Of a DNA stretch of 64,000 nucleotides, positions 33,686-42,643 are shown in pieces. The stretch spans positions 1 through 64,000 of the forward strand of contig CANDAE010000006.1 of assembly GCA_947382645.1 (NCBI GenBank). The letters run 5' to 3'. Position 1 is the stretch's first letter. Each line of letters begins with the position of its first letter. Made by a program: the position numbers and the translations under genes. The notes under the pieces are model-generated. The model saw nothing but the letters and a program-made list of their open reading frames with translations. It ran no database searches and had not been told where the DNA came from. Source of the stretch: Suilimivivens sp009774465 (GTDB lineage Bacteria; Bacillota; Clostridia; Lachnospirales; Lachnospiraceae).

Positions 33686-35608
33686 ATGGCAAAAGAAGCA
33701 ATTTATGACGCTTCCAGTATTACGGTGCTGGAAGGGCTTGAGGCGGTGCGAAGAAGGCCTGGCATGTACATTGGCAGTGTATCTACCAAAGGACTCAATC
33801 ATTTGATCTATGAAATTGTAGATAACGCAGTGGATGAGCATCTTGCCGGACATTGTGATACTATATGTGTAACCCTTGAGGCGGATGGTTCCGCTACTAT
33901 AGAAGATAATGGCCGGGGAATTCCGGTGGGGATGCATGAAAAGGGCGTCAGTGCGGAACGACTTGTTTTTACCACTCTTCATGCAGGTGGAAAGTTTGAT
34001 GATTCCGCCTATAAAACAAGCGGCGGACTTCATGGCGTGGGTTCTTCTGTTGTAAATGCCCTTTCTACATATTTGACTGTACAGGTCAAAAACGGAGGAC
34101 GCATTTATGAGGATAAATATGAAAGAGGAAACCCTGTGGTAGAACTGGTTGACGGTCTGCTTCCTGTTGTGGGCAGGGCAAAGGGAACAGGAACAAAAGT
34201 TAATTTTCTGCCGGATGATACCATATTTGACAAGACAAGGTTTAAAGAAGATGAAATTAAAAGCAGAATGCATGAAACTGCTTATTTAAATCCTGCACTT
34301 ACCATTATTTTTGAAGATAAAAGGAAAGACATCCCTGAATCTATTACATATCATGAGCCGGATGGTCTGATTGGTTTTATCAAGGACTTGAATAAATCCA
34401 CTCAGCCTGTCTGCGACGTAATTTACTTTAAAGGGGAAAGTGAGGGAATTTCCGTAGAAGGGGCGTTTCAGTATATCAATGAATTCCATGAAAATGTGCT
34501 TGGATTCTGCAATAACATTTATAACGCCGAGGGCGGAACGCATCTGACCGGATTTAAAACTGCTTTTACGAATATCATTAATACTTATGCAAGAGAGTTA
34601 AATATCCTTAAGGAAAAGGATGCAAACTTTACAGGCGCAGATGTGAGAAACGGCATGACTGCAGTTATTTCTTTAAAGCACCCTGATCCCAGGTTTGAAG
34701 GCCAGACAAAAACCAAGCTGGATAACCAGGATGCAGCTAAGGTTGTTTCCAAAGTGACAGGGGAGGAACTGGTTCGTTATTTTGATAGAAATATTGAGGT
34801 TTTAAAGAATATTATAGGCTGTGCGGAGAAGGCGGCCAGGATTCGGAAGACAGAAGAAAAAGCAAAAACCAACATGCTGACAAAACAGAAGTTTTCTTTC
34901 GATTCTAATGGCAAACTTGCAAATTGTGAGTCAAAAGATGCTTCAAAGTGCGAAATTTTCATTGTAGAGGGTGATTCTGCAGGAGGAAGCGCCAAGACTG
35001 CAAGAAATCGTGCATTTCAGGCGATCCTTCCCATACGTGGAAAAATACTGAATGTGGAAAAAGCAAGCATTGACAAGGTACTTGCCAATGCGGAAATCAA
35101 GACAATGATCAATGCCTTTGGCTGTGGGTTTTCTGAAGGCTATGGGAATGACTTTGATATTACCAAACTTCGTTATGATAAGATTATTATTATGGCAGAT
35201 GCAGACGTTGACGGAGCCCATATTTCCACACTGTTGTTAACTTTATTTTACAGGTTTATGCCTGAACTTATTTATGAAGGACATGTGTATATTGCCATGC
35301 CTCCTTTATACAAGGCTATGCCCTCTAAGGGGGCAGAACAGTATCTGTATGATGACAAGGCACTGGAACAGTACAGAAAGCGTCATAAGGGCCCATTTAC
35401 GCTGCAAAGGTATAAAGGACTTGGTGAAATGGATGCAGACCAGCTTTGGGAAACTACCTTAAATCCGGAAAGCAGAATTTTGAAACAGGTTGAGATAGAG
35501 GATGCACGTATGGCTTCAGAAGTGACGGAAATGCTGATGGGCACAGAAGTGCCTCCAAGAAAGGCGTTTATCTATGAACATGCCACAGATGCGGAGCTTG
35601 ATATTTAA
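33686..35608 (+). CDS. parE: Type IIA topoisomerase subunit B (topoisomerase IV ParE-like)
   Basis: 640 residues. The GHKL ATPase domain has LEAVRRRPGMYIGS, EIVDNAVDEHLAGH, DNGRGIPVGMH and GGLHGVGSSVVNAL. The transducer contains QTKTKLDN. The TOPRIM domain has EGDSAGGSAK and DADVDGAHI, and the C-terminus YKGLGEMDADQLWETT closes it. This could be GyrB or ParE. I prefer ParE because the partner gene 15 bases downstream lacks a GyrA box. Function: ATP-driven strand passage, chiefly decatenation of daughter chromosomes if ParE. Confidence 0.85.
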   Translation: MAKEAIYDASSITVLEGLEAVRRRPGMYIGSVSTKGLNHLIYEIVDNAVDEHLAGHCDTICVTLEADGSATIEDNGRGIPVGMHEKGVSAERLVFTTLHAGGKFDDSAYKTSGGLHGVGSSVVNALSTYLTVQVKNGGRIYEDKYERGNPVVELVDGLLPVVGRAKGTGTKVNFLPDDTIFDKTRFKEDEIKSRMHETAYLNPALTIIFEDKRKDIPESITYHEPDGLIGFIKDLNKSTQPVCDVIYFKGESEGISVEGAFQYINEFHENVLGFCNNIYNAEGGTHLTGFKTAFTNIINTYARELNILKEKDANFTGADVRNGMTAVISLKHPDPRFEGQTKTKLDNQDAAKVVSKVTGEELVRYFDRNIEVLKNIIGCAEKAARIRKTEEKAKTNMLTKQKFSFDSNGKLANCESKDASKCEIFIVEGDSAGGSAKTARNRAFQAILPIRGKILNVEKASIDKVLANAEIKTMINAFGCGFSEGYGNDFDITKLRYDKIIIMADADVDGAHISTLLLTLFYRFMPELIYEGHVYIAMPPLYKAMPSKGAEQYLYDDKALEQYRKRHKGPFTLQRYKGLGEMDADQLWETTLNPESRILKQVEIEDARMASEVTEMLMGTEVPPRKAFIYEHATDAELDI

Positions 35609-35623
35609 ACGATTGGGGGAACT

Positions 35624-37864
35624 ATGGAAGAAAAGATCATTAAAACCGAATACTCTGAGGTAATGCAGAAATCTTATATTGATTATGCCATGAGCGTTAT
35701 AATTGCAAGAGCGCTGCCGGATGCCAGAGACGGGTTGAAGCCGGTTCAGCGAAGAGTTCTGTATGATATGCATGAGCTGGGAATTAAATATGATAAACCT
35801 TATAGAAAAAGCGCCCGTATAGTAGGTGATACAATGGGTAAATATCACCCACATGGAGACAGTTCCATTTATGAGGCGCTTGTGGTTATGACACAGGACT
35901 TCAAAAAAGGGCTTCCTTTGGTAGATGGTCATGGCAATTTTGGAAATATAGAAGGAGATGGCGCAGCAGCAATGCGTTATACCGAAGCCAGGCTTGAGCG
36001 GATTACGCAGGAAGCGTTTTTATCCGATTTAGATAAGGATGTTGTGGATTTTATTCCCAATTTTGACGAGACGGAAAAAGAGCCGGGAGTTCTCCCTGCT
36101 AAATTTCCCAACTTGCTGGTAAATGGCTCCGAGGGGATTGCTGTCGGCATGGCCACAAGCATCCCTCCCCATAATCTGGGAGAGGTGACTGATGCGGTCA
36201 AAGCCTATATGCTGGATGAATCAATTACTGCAAAGGGGCTTATGAAATACATCAAAGGTCCGGATTTCCCCACAGGGGGAATTGTTACCAATAAAGATGA
36301 CCTTTTGGAAATCTATGAAACCGGCACTGGAAAAATAAAAATCCGTGGAAAGGTGGAAATTGAAAAAGGAAAAGCCGGCAGAACCAATGTGGTGATCAGT
36401 GAGATTCCCTATACCATGATAGGTGCCAATATTTCCAAATTTCTTATGGATGTGGCGGCGCTTTCAGAAAGTAAAAAAACCCAGGATGTTGTTGATATTT
36501 CCAACCAGTCCTCCAAAGAGGGAATCAGGATTGTAATTGAATTGAAAAAAGACGCAGATGTGGACAATTTTGTGAATATGCTTTACAAAAAAACCCGTTT
36601 GGAAGATACCTTTGGCGTCAATATGCTTGCCATAGCAAATGGCAGGCCGGAGGTTATGGGAATTAAGGAAATCATTAAACATAATGTGGATTTCCAGTTC
36701 CAGGTGGCGAAGAGGAAATATACCACGCTCCTTGCCAGAGAAAGAGAAAAAAAGGAAATACAGGAAGGACTTATTAAGGCCTGCAATGTAATCGACCTTG
36801 TTATAGAGATTTTAAGGGGCTCCAGGGACAGGGCTATGGCGAAGGCATGTCTTGTGGAAGGAAAAGTTGAAGGAATAAAATTCCGTTCCAAAGAATCCAA
36901 AATTATGGCAGCCCAGCTTTGTTTTACGGAAAAACAGGCAAATGCCATTTTGGAAATGCGGTTATATAAGCTGATCGGGCTGGAATTGGAAGCGCTTATT
37001 AATGAACATGAAGAAACTATGGCAAATATTTACCGCTATGAGGATATTCTGGACAGGCGAGATTCTATGGCACAGGTTATCATTAATGAACTGGATGGAA
37101 TCAGGCGTTCTTATGGAAAGAAGCGGAAGACGGTAATTGAAAATGTAGCCGAGGCTGTTTATGTGGAAAAGAAAGCAGAAGAGATGGAAGTTATGTTTCT
37201 GATGGACCGGTTTGGCTATGCAAGATGTATTGATCTGGCGACTTATGAAAGAAACAAAGAAGCGGCTGATTCGGAAAACCGGTATGTTTTTTCCTGCAAA
37301 AATACGGGCAGGGTTTGTATTTTTACAAATACAGGGCAGCTTCACACAATAAAGGTTATGGATATTCCTTTTGGAAAATTCAGAGATAAAGGAGTACCCA
37401 TAGACAACATCAGTAATTTTAATGGCGAAAAGGAAGTGGTGGTTGCAGCGGCAAGCCAGACGAGTCTTAACCTTTATCGCATGATATTTGTAACGAAAAC
37501 ATCCATGATGAAGGTGGTGGACGGAGGCGAGTTTGATGTGGCGAAAAGAACCGTTGCTGCAACAAAACTGGCAGAGGATGATGAAGTTATAAGCGTTGTC
37601 GTTTTAAATGAGCAAAAGCAGATTGTGCTGCAGACCGGGGAAGGATATTTCCTTAAATTTGGAGTGGATGAGATTCCTGAAAAGAAAAAAAGTGCAGTTG
37701 GCGTGCGCGGAATGAAGTTAAGCAGCAATGATTATGTTGAGCAGGTTTACTATATAAAAAGCGGTGAAGGGCAGACGATTTCCTACAAAGAAAAAGAAAT
37801 TGACCTCCATAAGTTAAAAACAGCAAAAAGAGATGGAAAAGGTACAAAAATCAGAGTATCTTAA
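35624..37864 (+). CDS. parC: Type IIA topoisomerase subunit A (topoisomerase IV ParC-like)
   Basis: 746 residues. The breakage-reunion domain has the catalytic tyrosine Y119 in AAAMRYTEARLE. The quinolone-determining region HPHGDSSIYEA carries S80 and E84, the residues found in quinolone-sensitive enzymes. The C-terminal beta-pinwheel (from about residue 500) shows no QRRGGKG GyrA box; the expected place reads YERNKEAADSENRYVF. That favours topoisomerase IV over gyrase. GGGGGAAC lies before the ATG. Confidence 0.85.
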   Translation: MEEKIIKTEYSEVMQKSYIDYAMSVIIARALPDARDGLKPVQRRVLYDMHELGIKYDKPYRKSARIVGDTMGKYHPHGDSSIYEALVVMTQDFKKGLPLVDGHGNFGNIEGDGAAAMRYTEARLERITQEAFLSDLDKDVVDFIPNFDETEKEPGVLPAKFPNLLVNGSEGIAVGMATSIPPHNLGEVTDAVKAYMLDESITAKGLMKYIKGPDFPTGGIVTNKDDLLEIYETGTGKIKIRGKVEIEKGKAGRTNVVISEIPYTMIGANISKFLMDVAALSESKKTQDVVDISNQSSKEGIRIVIELKKDADVDNFVNMLYKKTRLEDTFGVNMLAIANGRPEVMGIKEIIKHNVDFQFQVAKRKYTTLLAREREKKEIQEGLIKACNVIDLVIEILRGSRDRAMAKACLVEGKVEGIKFRSKESKIMAAQLCFTEKQANAILEMRLYKLIGLELEALINEHEETMANIYRYEDILDRRDSMAQVIINELDGIRRSYGKKRKTVIENVAEAVYVEKKAEEMEVMFLMDRFGYARCIDLATYERNKEAADSENRYVFSCKNTGRVCIFTNTGQLHTIKVMDIPFGKFRDKGVPIDNISNFNGEKEVVVAAASQTSLNLYRMIFVTKTSMMKVVDGGEFDVAKRTVAATKLAEDDEVISVVVLNEQKQIVLQTGEGYFLKFGVDEIPEKKKSAVGVRGMKLSSNDYVEQVYYIKSGEGQTISYKEKEIDLHKLKTAKRDGKGTKIRVS

Positions 37865-37887
37865 TTGCAGAATAAGGAGATTTGCGT

Positions 37888-38466
37888 ATGCGGGTAATAG
37901 CCGGAAGAGCCAGAAGTCTGAAACTGAAAACACCTGAGGGGACAGCTACCAGACCTACCACAGACAGAATAAAGGAAACATTATTTAACATGATTCAGGG
38001 AGAAATTCCGGGATGCATTTTTGTTGATTTGTTTGCGGGAAGCGGAGGAATTGGAATAGAGGCATTAAGCAGAGGAGCTGCTCATGCATATTTTGTAGAA
38101 AATGGGAAGGAAGCAATTTCCTGTATTCTGGATAATCTTTCCTTTACAAAATTTTCTGATAATGCTACACTGCTAAAACAGGATGTGTTCAGCGCCTTAT
38201 CCATGATCAGTGAAAAGGAAGCGGATATTATTTTTATTGATCCGCCCTATCAGGCCGGCTATGAAGAAAAGGTGTTTATGATGTTGGCAAAGCAGCCTTA
38301 TGTAACAGAAAACACTCTGCTGATCCTGGAAGCGCAGCTGCACATGGACATGAATTTTTTGTCGGAATCTGGTTTTACAGTGGTCAAAGAAAAGAAATAT
38401 AAGACAAATAAGCATGTATTTGTAAGAAAAGAGGATCTTGATGAAAGCAGCAATTTATCCCGGTAG
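37888..38466 (+). CDS. rsmD: 16S rRNA (guanine-966 N2)-methyltransferase RsmD
   Basis: 192 residues. The methyltransferase fold starts MRVIAGRARSLKLKTPEG with RPTTDRIKETLFNM. The SAM-binding loop is DLFAGSGGIGIEALSRGA and the catalytic motif is IDPPYQ. It modifies G966 of 16S rRNA. The ATG at 37888 has AAGGAG 8 bases upstream. It overlaps coaD by 26 bases; rsmD-coaD is a standard bacterial pair. Confidence 0.93.
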   Translation: MRVIAGRARSLKLKTPEGTATRPTTDRIKETLFNMIQGEIPGCIFVDLFAGSGGIGIEALSRGAAHAYFVENGKEAISCILDNLSFTKFSDNATLLKQDVFSALSMISEKEADIIFIDPPYQAGYEEKVFMMLAKQPYVTENTLLILEAQLHMDMNFLSESGFTVVKEKKYKTNKHVFVRKEDLDESSNLSR

Positions 38467-38950
38467 TTTTGATCCGGTTACCTATGGACATTTGGATGTG
38501 ATCAAACGTGCGGCGAATATTTTTGATGAATTAACAGTCAGTGTTTTAAATAATAAGCTAAAGACTCCATTGTTTTCTGTGGAGGAACGTGTTAAGATAT
38601 TACAGGAAGCAGTTCAGGATATTCCAAATGTAAAAGTGGAATCCTTCAGCGGGCTTTTGGTAGATTATGCCAGATCAAGGGATATTCACGTGGTTATCAG
38701 AGGACTGCGTGCGATTACAGACTTTGAATATGAACTTCAGAATGCGCAGACCAATGCAAAGCTAAGCAGCGGAGCATTAGATACGGTATTTCTCACTACC
38801 AGTTTGGAATATGCTTATTTAAGTTCTTCCAGTGTGAAAGAAATAGCAAGTTTTAATGGTGATATTTCCATGTGTGTTCCGGATTTTGTAGCAAAGCTTG
38901 TGCATCGTAAGTTTGGATTTGGAGAGAAAGAAATGGGAGGACGTACATGA
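38441..38950 (+). CDS. coaD: Phosphopantetheine adenylyltransferase
   Basis: 169 residues. Catalyses ATP plus 4'-phosphopantetheine to dephospho-CoA, the fourth step of CoA synthesis. The nucleotidyltransferase motif YPGSFDPVTYGHLDVI (with TxGH) and the C-terminal YLSSSSVKEIASF (ISSS-type) are present. The ATG at 38441 (MKAAIYPGSF) is preferred to the TTG three bases earlier. The stop overlaps the next start by 4 bases. Confidence 0.95.
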   Translation: MKAAIYPGSFDPVTYGHLDVIKRAANIFDELTVSVLNNKLKTPLFSVEERVKILQEAVQDIPNVKVESFSGLLVDYARSRDIHVVIRGLRAITDFEYELQNAQTNAKLSSGALDTVFLTTSLEYAYLSSSSVKEIASFNGDISMCVPDFVAKLVHRKFGFGEKEMGGRT

Positions 38951-39573
38951 GCAGCAGAATCGAACAGTTGATCGATGAAATTGAAGAGTATATTGACGGC
39001 TGTAAATATCAGCCTCTTTCAAACAGTAAAATTGTTGTCAACAAGGAAGAAATAGACGAGCTTTTAAGAGAGCTTAGAATGAAAACTCCCGATGAAATAA
39101 AGCGTTATCAGAAAATAATCAGCAACAAGGAAGCAATTTTAAATGATGCACGTGTAAAAGCACAGGCTTTAATTGACGAAGCAACCGTTCACACCAATGA
39201 ACTGATTAATGAGCATGAAATTATGCAGCAGGCTTATGCACAGGCAAATGAAGTGGTAAAAATGGCAACCATGCAGGCACAGGAAATTCTGGATAATGCC
39301 ACCACAGAGGCAAATAACATGCGTATGGCGGCCATGCAGTATACGGATGACATTTTGGCAAATGTGGAAACTTTAATGACACAGACCATGAAAACCACTA
39401 CGGATCATTATGAAAGTTTTATTGGTGCGTTAAATCATTATACCGATATTGTAAATGCCAACCGGGTGGAACTAAATCCTCCTGAAGCCGATGCATATAC
39501 AGGTGAGGATATAGCTGACGCCCAGGGAAATGAAAATAAAAGTTCTGATAATCTGAATTTGGATTTGATTTAA
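38947..39573 (+). CDS. Coiled-coil protein downstream of coaD, unknown function
   Basis: 208 residues, mostly helical. The central part (about 50-150) is a long coiled coil with repeated Ala/Gln/Met heptads (AQANEVVKMATMQAQEILDNATTEANNM), shown here only as the start AQANEVVKMATMQ. The appearance is like DivIVA- or ATPase-subunit-like scaffold proteins, but no family could be fixed. The conserved position after rsmD-coaD in Lachnospiraceae suggests a cell envelope or division role (inference). Ends at a strong terminator. Confidence 0.68.
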   Translation: MSSRIEQLIDEIEEYIDGCKYQPLSNSKIVVNKEEIDELLRELRMKTPDEIKRYQKIISNKEAILNDARVKAQALIDEATVHTNELINEHEIMQQAYAQANEVVKMATMQAQEILDNATTEANNMRMAAMQYTDDILANVETLMTQTMKTTTDHYESFIGALNHYTDIVNANRVELNPPEADAYTGEDIADAQGNENKSSDNLNLDLI

Positions 39574-39588
39574 CATAAAAAGGCTGAT

Positions 39589-39622
39589 CCAGCTTACCGC
39601 ATAACAGTAAGCTGGTTTTTTT
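39589..39622 (+). terminator. Terminator of the parE-parC-rsmD-coaD operon
   Basis: A perfect 9-bp stem, CCAGCTTAC (39589-39597) with GTAAGCTGG (39607-39615), is followed by seven T. Confidence 0.88.
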
Positions 39623-39625
39623 GAG

Positions 39626-39650
39626 TGCCGCTAAAGCGCAGAAGGAAGCA
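39626..39650 (+). repeat. Single variant copy of the GCCGCTAAAGCG start-proximal element
   Basis: TGCCGCTAAAGCG followed by CAGAAGGAAGCA lies directly before the amidase ATG and matches, with a small deletion, the 29-base repeats at 55032 and 55097. Its AAGGAAG segment serves as the ribosome-binding site. Confidence 0.5.
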
Positions 39651-39652
39651 AA

Positions 39653-40981
39653 ATGAAAAACATATGGAAAAAAATAAGCGTTCTACTGGTAATAATAGCT
39701 GGTTTTTTCTTTTTTTCTATCCCTTCCAGGGGGGAAGAACCTTTGATTATAGTAATTGATCCCGGTCACGGAGGAGAAAATCTGGGAGCTGAATATGAAA
39801 GTTATACGGAAAAGGAAATGACCATGACTGTGGCTAAGGCAATGAAAGAAGAGCTTGAAAAATACGATCAGGTGGTCGTTTATCTGACACATGATGTGGA
39901 TATGAACATGAGCATTGAACAAAGAGCCTTATTTGCCAAAGAAAAAAATGCTGATTTTCTTTTTTGCCTTCATTTTAATATGTCAGTGAATCATGACCTT
40001 TTCGGCGCAGAAGTCTGGGTGCCGGCAGGGGGAGAATTTTATTCTAAGGGATATTCCTTTGCACAGATTGAAATGGGTGAGCTTACCGGTCTTGGATTGT
40101 ATTCCAGGGGAATTAAAACAAAGCTGAATGACAGAGGGGACAACTATTATGGGATTTTAAGGTATTGCTCAGAGCAGCAGATTCCCTCCGTGCTGATTGA
40201 ACACTGCCATTTAGATCATGTAAAGGATCAGGATTTTTATCAGCAGAGCGAGGAGCAGCTAAAGGAATTCGGCCGCTTAGACGCCACCGCTGTGGCAAAG
40301 TATTTCAGGCTCCGTTCAACTGCTCTTGGTGTAGATTACAGCGATTATCCGGTAGAAGAAGTGCCTGTACCGGAAGGGATGGTGAAGCCTGATAAGACGG
40401 AACCGGAAACATGCCGGATAGAAGTGACAGACATAAACAAAGAAACTGGTGAAGTGACGGTTTTCATGGAGGCGGAGGATTCAGACAGTTATATTTTATA
40501 TTACAATTACAGTCTGGATGGGGGAAATACCTATTCGATGCCGGAGGCGTGGCCAAGGGCAAAGGCATGGGATCAGTCTGATATAGATTACAGTTTTACC
40601 ATTTATGTGCCATTTGACCAGCCAATAACCCTGCGCTGCGGAGCAGGCAATGGATTTGACGTGTGGGCGGAAAGTAATGAGATTGCTATTGGACCTGTTG
40701 AAGATCCCCAAAGGCTTAAGGAGGAAAAAGAAAGAGAAGAGCAGGAACGATTAGCAGCTGCCGAACAGCTTTTAGAAGATGCAGCTTCGGAGAAAAATGC
40801 TGCCCTGGAGAGAAAAGAAATTGATCTGGACAAATTGGAAGCAGGGCAGGAAAGCACTTCTTCTACGGAGATTTTGATTATTATGGCCCTTATTACAGCA
40901 ATACTTGCCTGTATTGTTTTTGTATCATTTTTTATGGCTAAAATGATACACCTGTTAATAAGAGGTAATAAAAAACAGTAA
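39653..40981 (+). CDS. Exported N-acetylmuramoyl-L-alanine amidase (Amidase_3)
   Basis: 442 residues. A signal or anchor segment (about 8-25) precedes the zinc amidase domain (about 30-220): IVIDPGHGGENLGA (zinc His), EKEMTMTVAKAM (zinc Glu), LHFNMS (zinc His) and VLIEHCHLDH (catalytic Glu). A beta-rich region follows, then a Glu-rich helix and a second membrane helix near 412-434, so the enzyme is probably held at both ends. It cleaves the amide between MurNAc and the stem peptide. Its 3' end overlaps the convergent gene by 44 bases. Confidence 0.85.
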   Translation: MKNIWKKISVLLVIIAGFFFFSIPSRGEEPLIIVIDPGHGGENLGAEYESYTEKEMTMTVAKAMKEELEKYDQVVVYLTHDVDMNMSIEQRALFAKEKNADFLFCLHFNMSVNHDLFGAEVWVPAGGEFYSKGYSFAQIEMGELTGLGLYSRGIKTKLNDRGDNYYGILRYCSEQQIPSVLIEHCHLDHVKDQDFYQQSEEQLKEFGRLDATAVAKYFRLRSTALGVDYSDYPVEEVPVPEGMVKPDKTEPETCRIEVTDINKETGEVTVFMEAEDSDSYILYYNYSLDGGNTYSMPEAWPRAKAWDQSDIDYSFTIYVPFDQPITLRCGAGNGFDVWAESNEIAIGPVEDPQRLKEEKEREEQERLAAAEQLLEDAASEKNAALERKEIDLDKLEAGQESTSSTEILIIMALITAILACIVFVSFFMAKMIHLLIRGNKKQ

Positions 40982-41873
40982 TAGCTGTCAGTATCATTTT
41001 ATGCATCACATATTCTGTGATGGACAGATCCGTATCCTTAATCATGCTGTATGTCTGGACAATGCAGGATGCGCCGCCAAAGGGAAGAATGCACAGTACC
41101 CATAAAGGCGCTTTATCTTTAAGCATTCCAATACCTCCTGTGATTTCAAGCAGGCAGCCAACACTTCCTGTAATTGTATCAGACAGACTTAAGGAAATGG
41201 GAAGCAGGCGCATAACAAGAACGGGAAGAATAAACAGCAGGTTAAAAAAAATCATATACCCGCCCAGTTTGGCAATGCTGTAGAGGGAACTGAAAACAGA
41301 TTCATCCAGAGCCCTCAGTAAAGAGAAGTAGGAACCGGAAACAGGAGTTTTATGCTTAAAGGTAATACTTTGTCTGTAAATGGTATAGCGCAGAAACAGT
41401 CCATATAAAAAGGGAAGGCCATACATGGCAAATAAGTAGGGAACCGTCCCGGTCAGTTTAAGGGTTGGAAGGACAAAACTTAAAAAATATACGGGACCTA
41501 TATTATTACAAAAGGCCAAAAGAAGGGACGCTTCTTTTTTGCTTATCTGCTTTTGGGTGTACAATTGGGCTGTTACATGCGCCCCCATAGGAAAACCGCA
41601 TAAAAAACCAATAACAATGCCATAAATGCAGGAGTCGCTTAGCTGAAAAGCTCTGCCAATAAAGGGCTTTAAAACTTTGACAAAGGAGCTTGTCAGGTTC
41701 ATGCGAATCATTATGCCGGAGAGAACCATAAAGGGAAAAAGGGTAGGGATCATTCTCTCAAACCACAAATTAAGCCCATTTACGGAAAAGGAAAGGCACG
41801 CAGCAGGAAAGGATAAAATGATAACTGTAAGCAGAAAGGCAAAAAACGTGTAAATATAAAATTTCAGTTTCAT
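40938..41873 (-). CDS. YlbJ-like nucleoside-recognition-domain membrane protein
   Basis: 311 residues with about eight membrane helices. The segments MIPTLFPFMVLSGIM, FLCGFPMGAHVTAQLY and FCNNIGPVYFLSFV match the Gate/nucleoside-recognition fold of YlbJ and related sporulation integral membrane proteins. In Bacillus YlbJ (SpoVV) moves dipicolinic acid into the forespore. A sporulation role here is plausible, but YlbJ is longer (about 400), so the assignment is at family level only. The gene is minus-strand, converges on the amidase with a 44-base overlap, and diverges from the pseudouridine synthase across 38 bases. Confidence 0.72.
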   Translation of the reverse strand: MKLKFYIYTFFAFLLTVIILSFPAACLSFSVNGLNLWFERMIPTLFPFMVLSGIMIRMNLTSSFVKVLKPFIGRAFQLSDSCIYGIVIGFLCGFPMGAHVTAQLYTQKQISKKEASLLLAFCNNIGPVYFLSFVLPTLKLTGTVPYLFAMYGLPFLYGLFLRYTIYRQSITFKHKTPVSGSYFSLLRALDESVFSSLYSIAKLGGYMIFFNLLFILPVLVMRLLPISLSLSDTITGSVGCLLEITGGIGMLKDKAPLWVLCILPFGGASCIVQTYSMIKDTDLSITEYVMHKMILTAITVFYYLLLTGVSF

Positions 41874-41895
41874 GATAGGTTCTTTTCCAGATTTG

Positions 41896-41904
41896 TGATA
41901 TGAT
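41896..41904 (+). promoter_or_regulatory. Extended -10 promoter, probable leaderless start
   Basis: TGATATGAT forms TGn plus TATGAT (41899-41904). The ATG at 41912 starts 8 bases after the box, at the expected transcription start, with no ribosome-binding site. The -35 region is weak, as tolerated with extended -10 elements. Confidence 0.5.
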
Positions 41905-41911
41905 AATACTT

Positions 41912-42643
41912 ATGAGAATTGATAAGTTATTATGCGAAATGAATATAGGTTCCAGAAGCCAGGTAAAGGAATTGATTAAAAAGGGTTTGGTCTGTGCAGA
42001 TGGCCGAGTGGTTAAAAAGCCGGAAACTCATGTAGATGAAAATACTGTGGTTATCACCTGTCAGGGAAAAGTATACAGGTACGTGCCTTATGTGTATTAT
42101 ATGATGAATAAACCTTCCGGCGTGATTACTGCTACCCGGGATGAAACAGACAGAACAGTTCTTGATGTGCTTCGTGCTGAACTTTCAAAATGCGGCTCTC
42201 TTACAGGGATTCCGTTAAAGGATATTTCTCCGGTGGGACGTCTTGATAAGGATACGGTGGGGCTGCTTCTTTTAACAAACAACGGAGAACTTTCACACAA
42301 TTTGCTTTCCCCTAAAAATCATGTGCCTAAGAAGTACTTTGTAAAAACAGACGGGCCCATCAGTGATGAAATGGTCCAGGCCCTGGAAAATGGCATTATG
42401 ATAGGCCAGAAGGAAAAAACACTGCCGGCGGTTATTGAAGACAGAAATGAAAATCAGTGTATGATTACCATTATGGAAGGAAAGTATCATCAAATAAAGC
42501 GGATGTTTCATGCAGTGGGGCGAAATGTAATTTATTTAAAGCGGCTGTCTATGGGAACACTGGTTTTAGACCAGAGACTTTCAGAGGGGCAGGTCAGAGA
42601 ATTAACAAAAGAAGAGGTTGACGCATTATGCTTGAAAACATAG
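41912..42643 (+). CDS. RsuA/RluB-family rRNA pseudouridine synthase
   Basis: 243 residues. The N-terminal S4 RNA-binding domain (MRIDKLLCEMNIGSRSQVKELIKKG) precedes the catalytic domain with VGRLDKDTVGLLLLTNNGEL, whose Asp attacks the uridine, and KYHQIKRMFHAVG near the end. This is the small-subunit (RsuA, U516-type) or RluB/E/F group; the exact target is not readable. ATG 41912 gives the usual MRIDKL start; another ATG at 41900 is in frame but would overlap the -10 box. The HAD gene overlaps its 3' end by 16 bases. Confidence 0.85.
   Translation: MRIDKLLCEMNIGSRSQVKELIKKGLVCADGRVVKKPETHVDENTVVITCQGKVYRYVPYVYYMMNKPSGVITATRDETDRTVLDVLRAELSKCGSLTGIPLKDISPVGRLDKDTVGLLLLTNNGELSHNLLSPKNHVPKKYFVKTDGPISDEMVQALENGIMIGQKEKTLPAVIEDRNENQCMITIMEGKYHQIKRMFHAVGRNVIYLKRLSMGTLVLDQRLSEGQVRELTKEEVDALCLKT

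Noticed and set aside
33608..34273. Minus-strand 221-codon frame across degV and parE
   Set aside because: Antisense to conserved ATPase motifs, with no promoter or ribosome-binding site.
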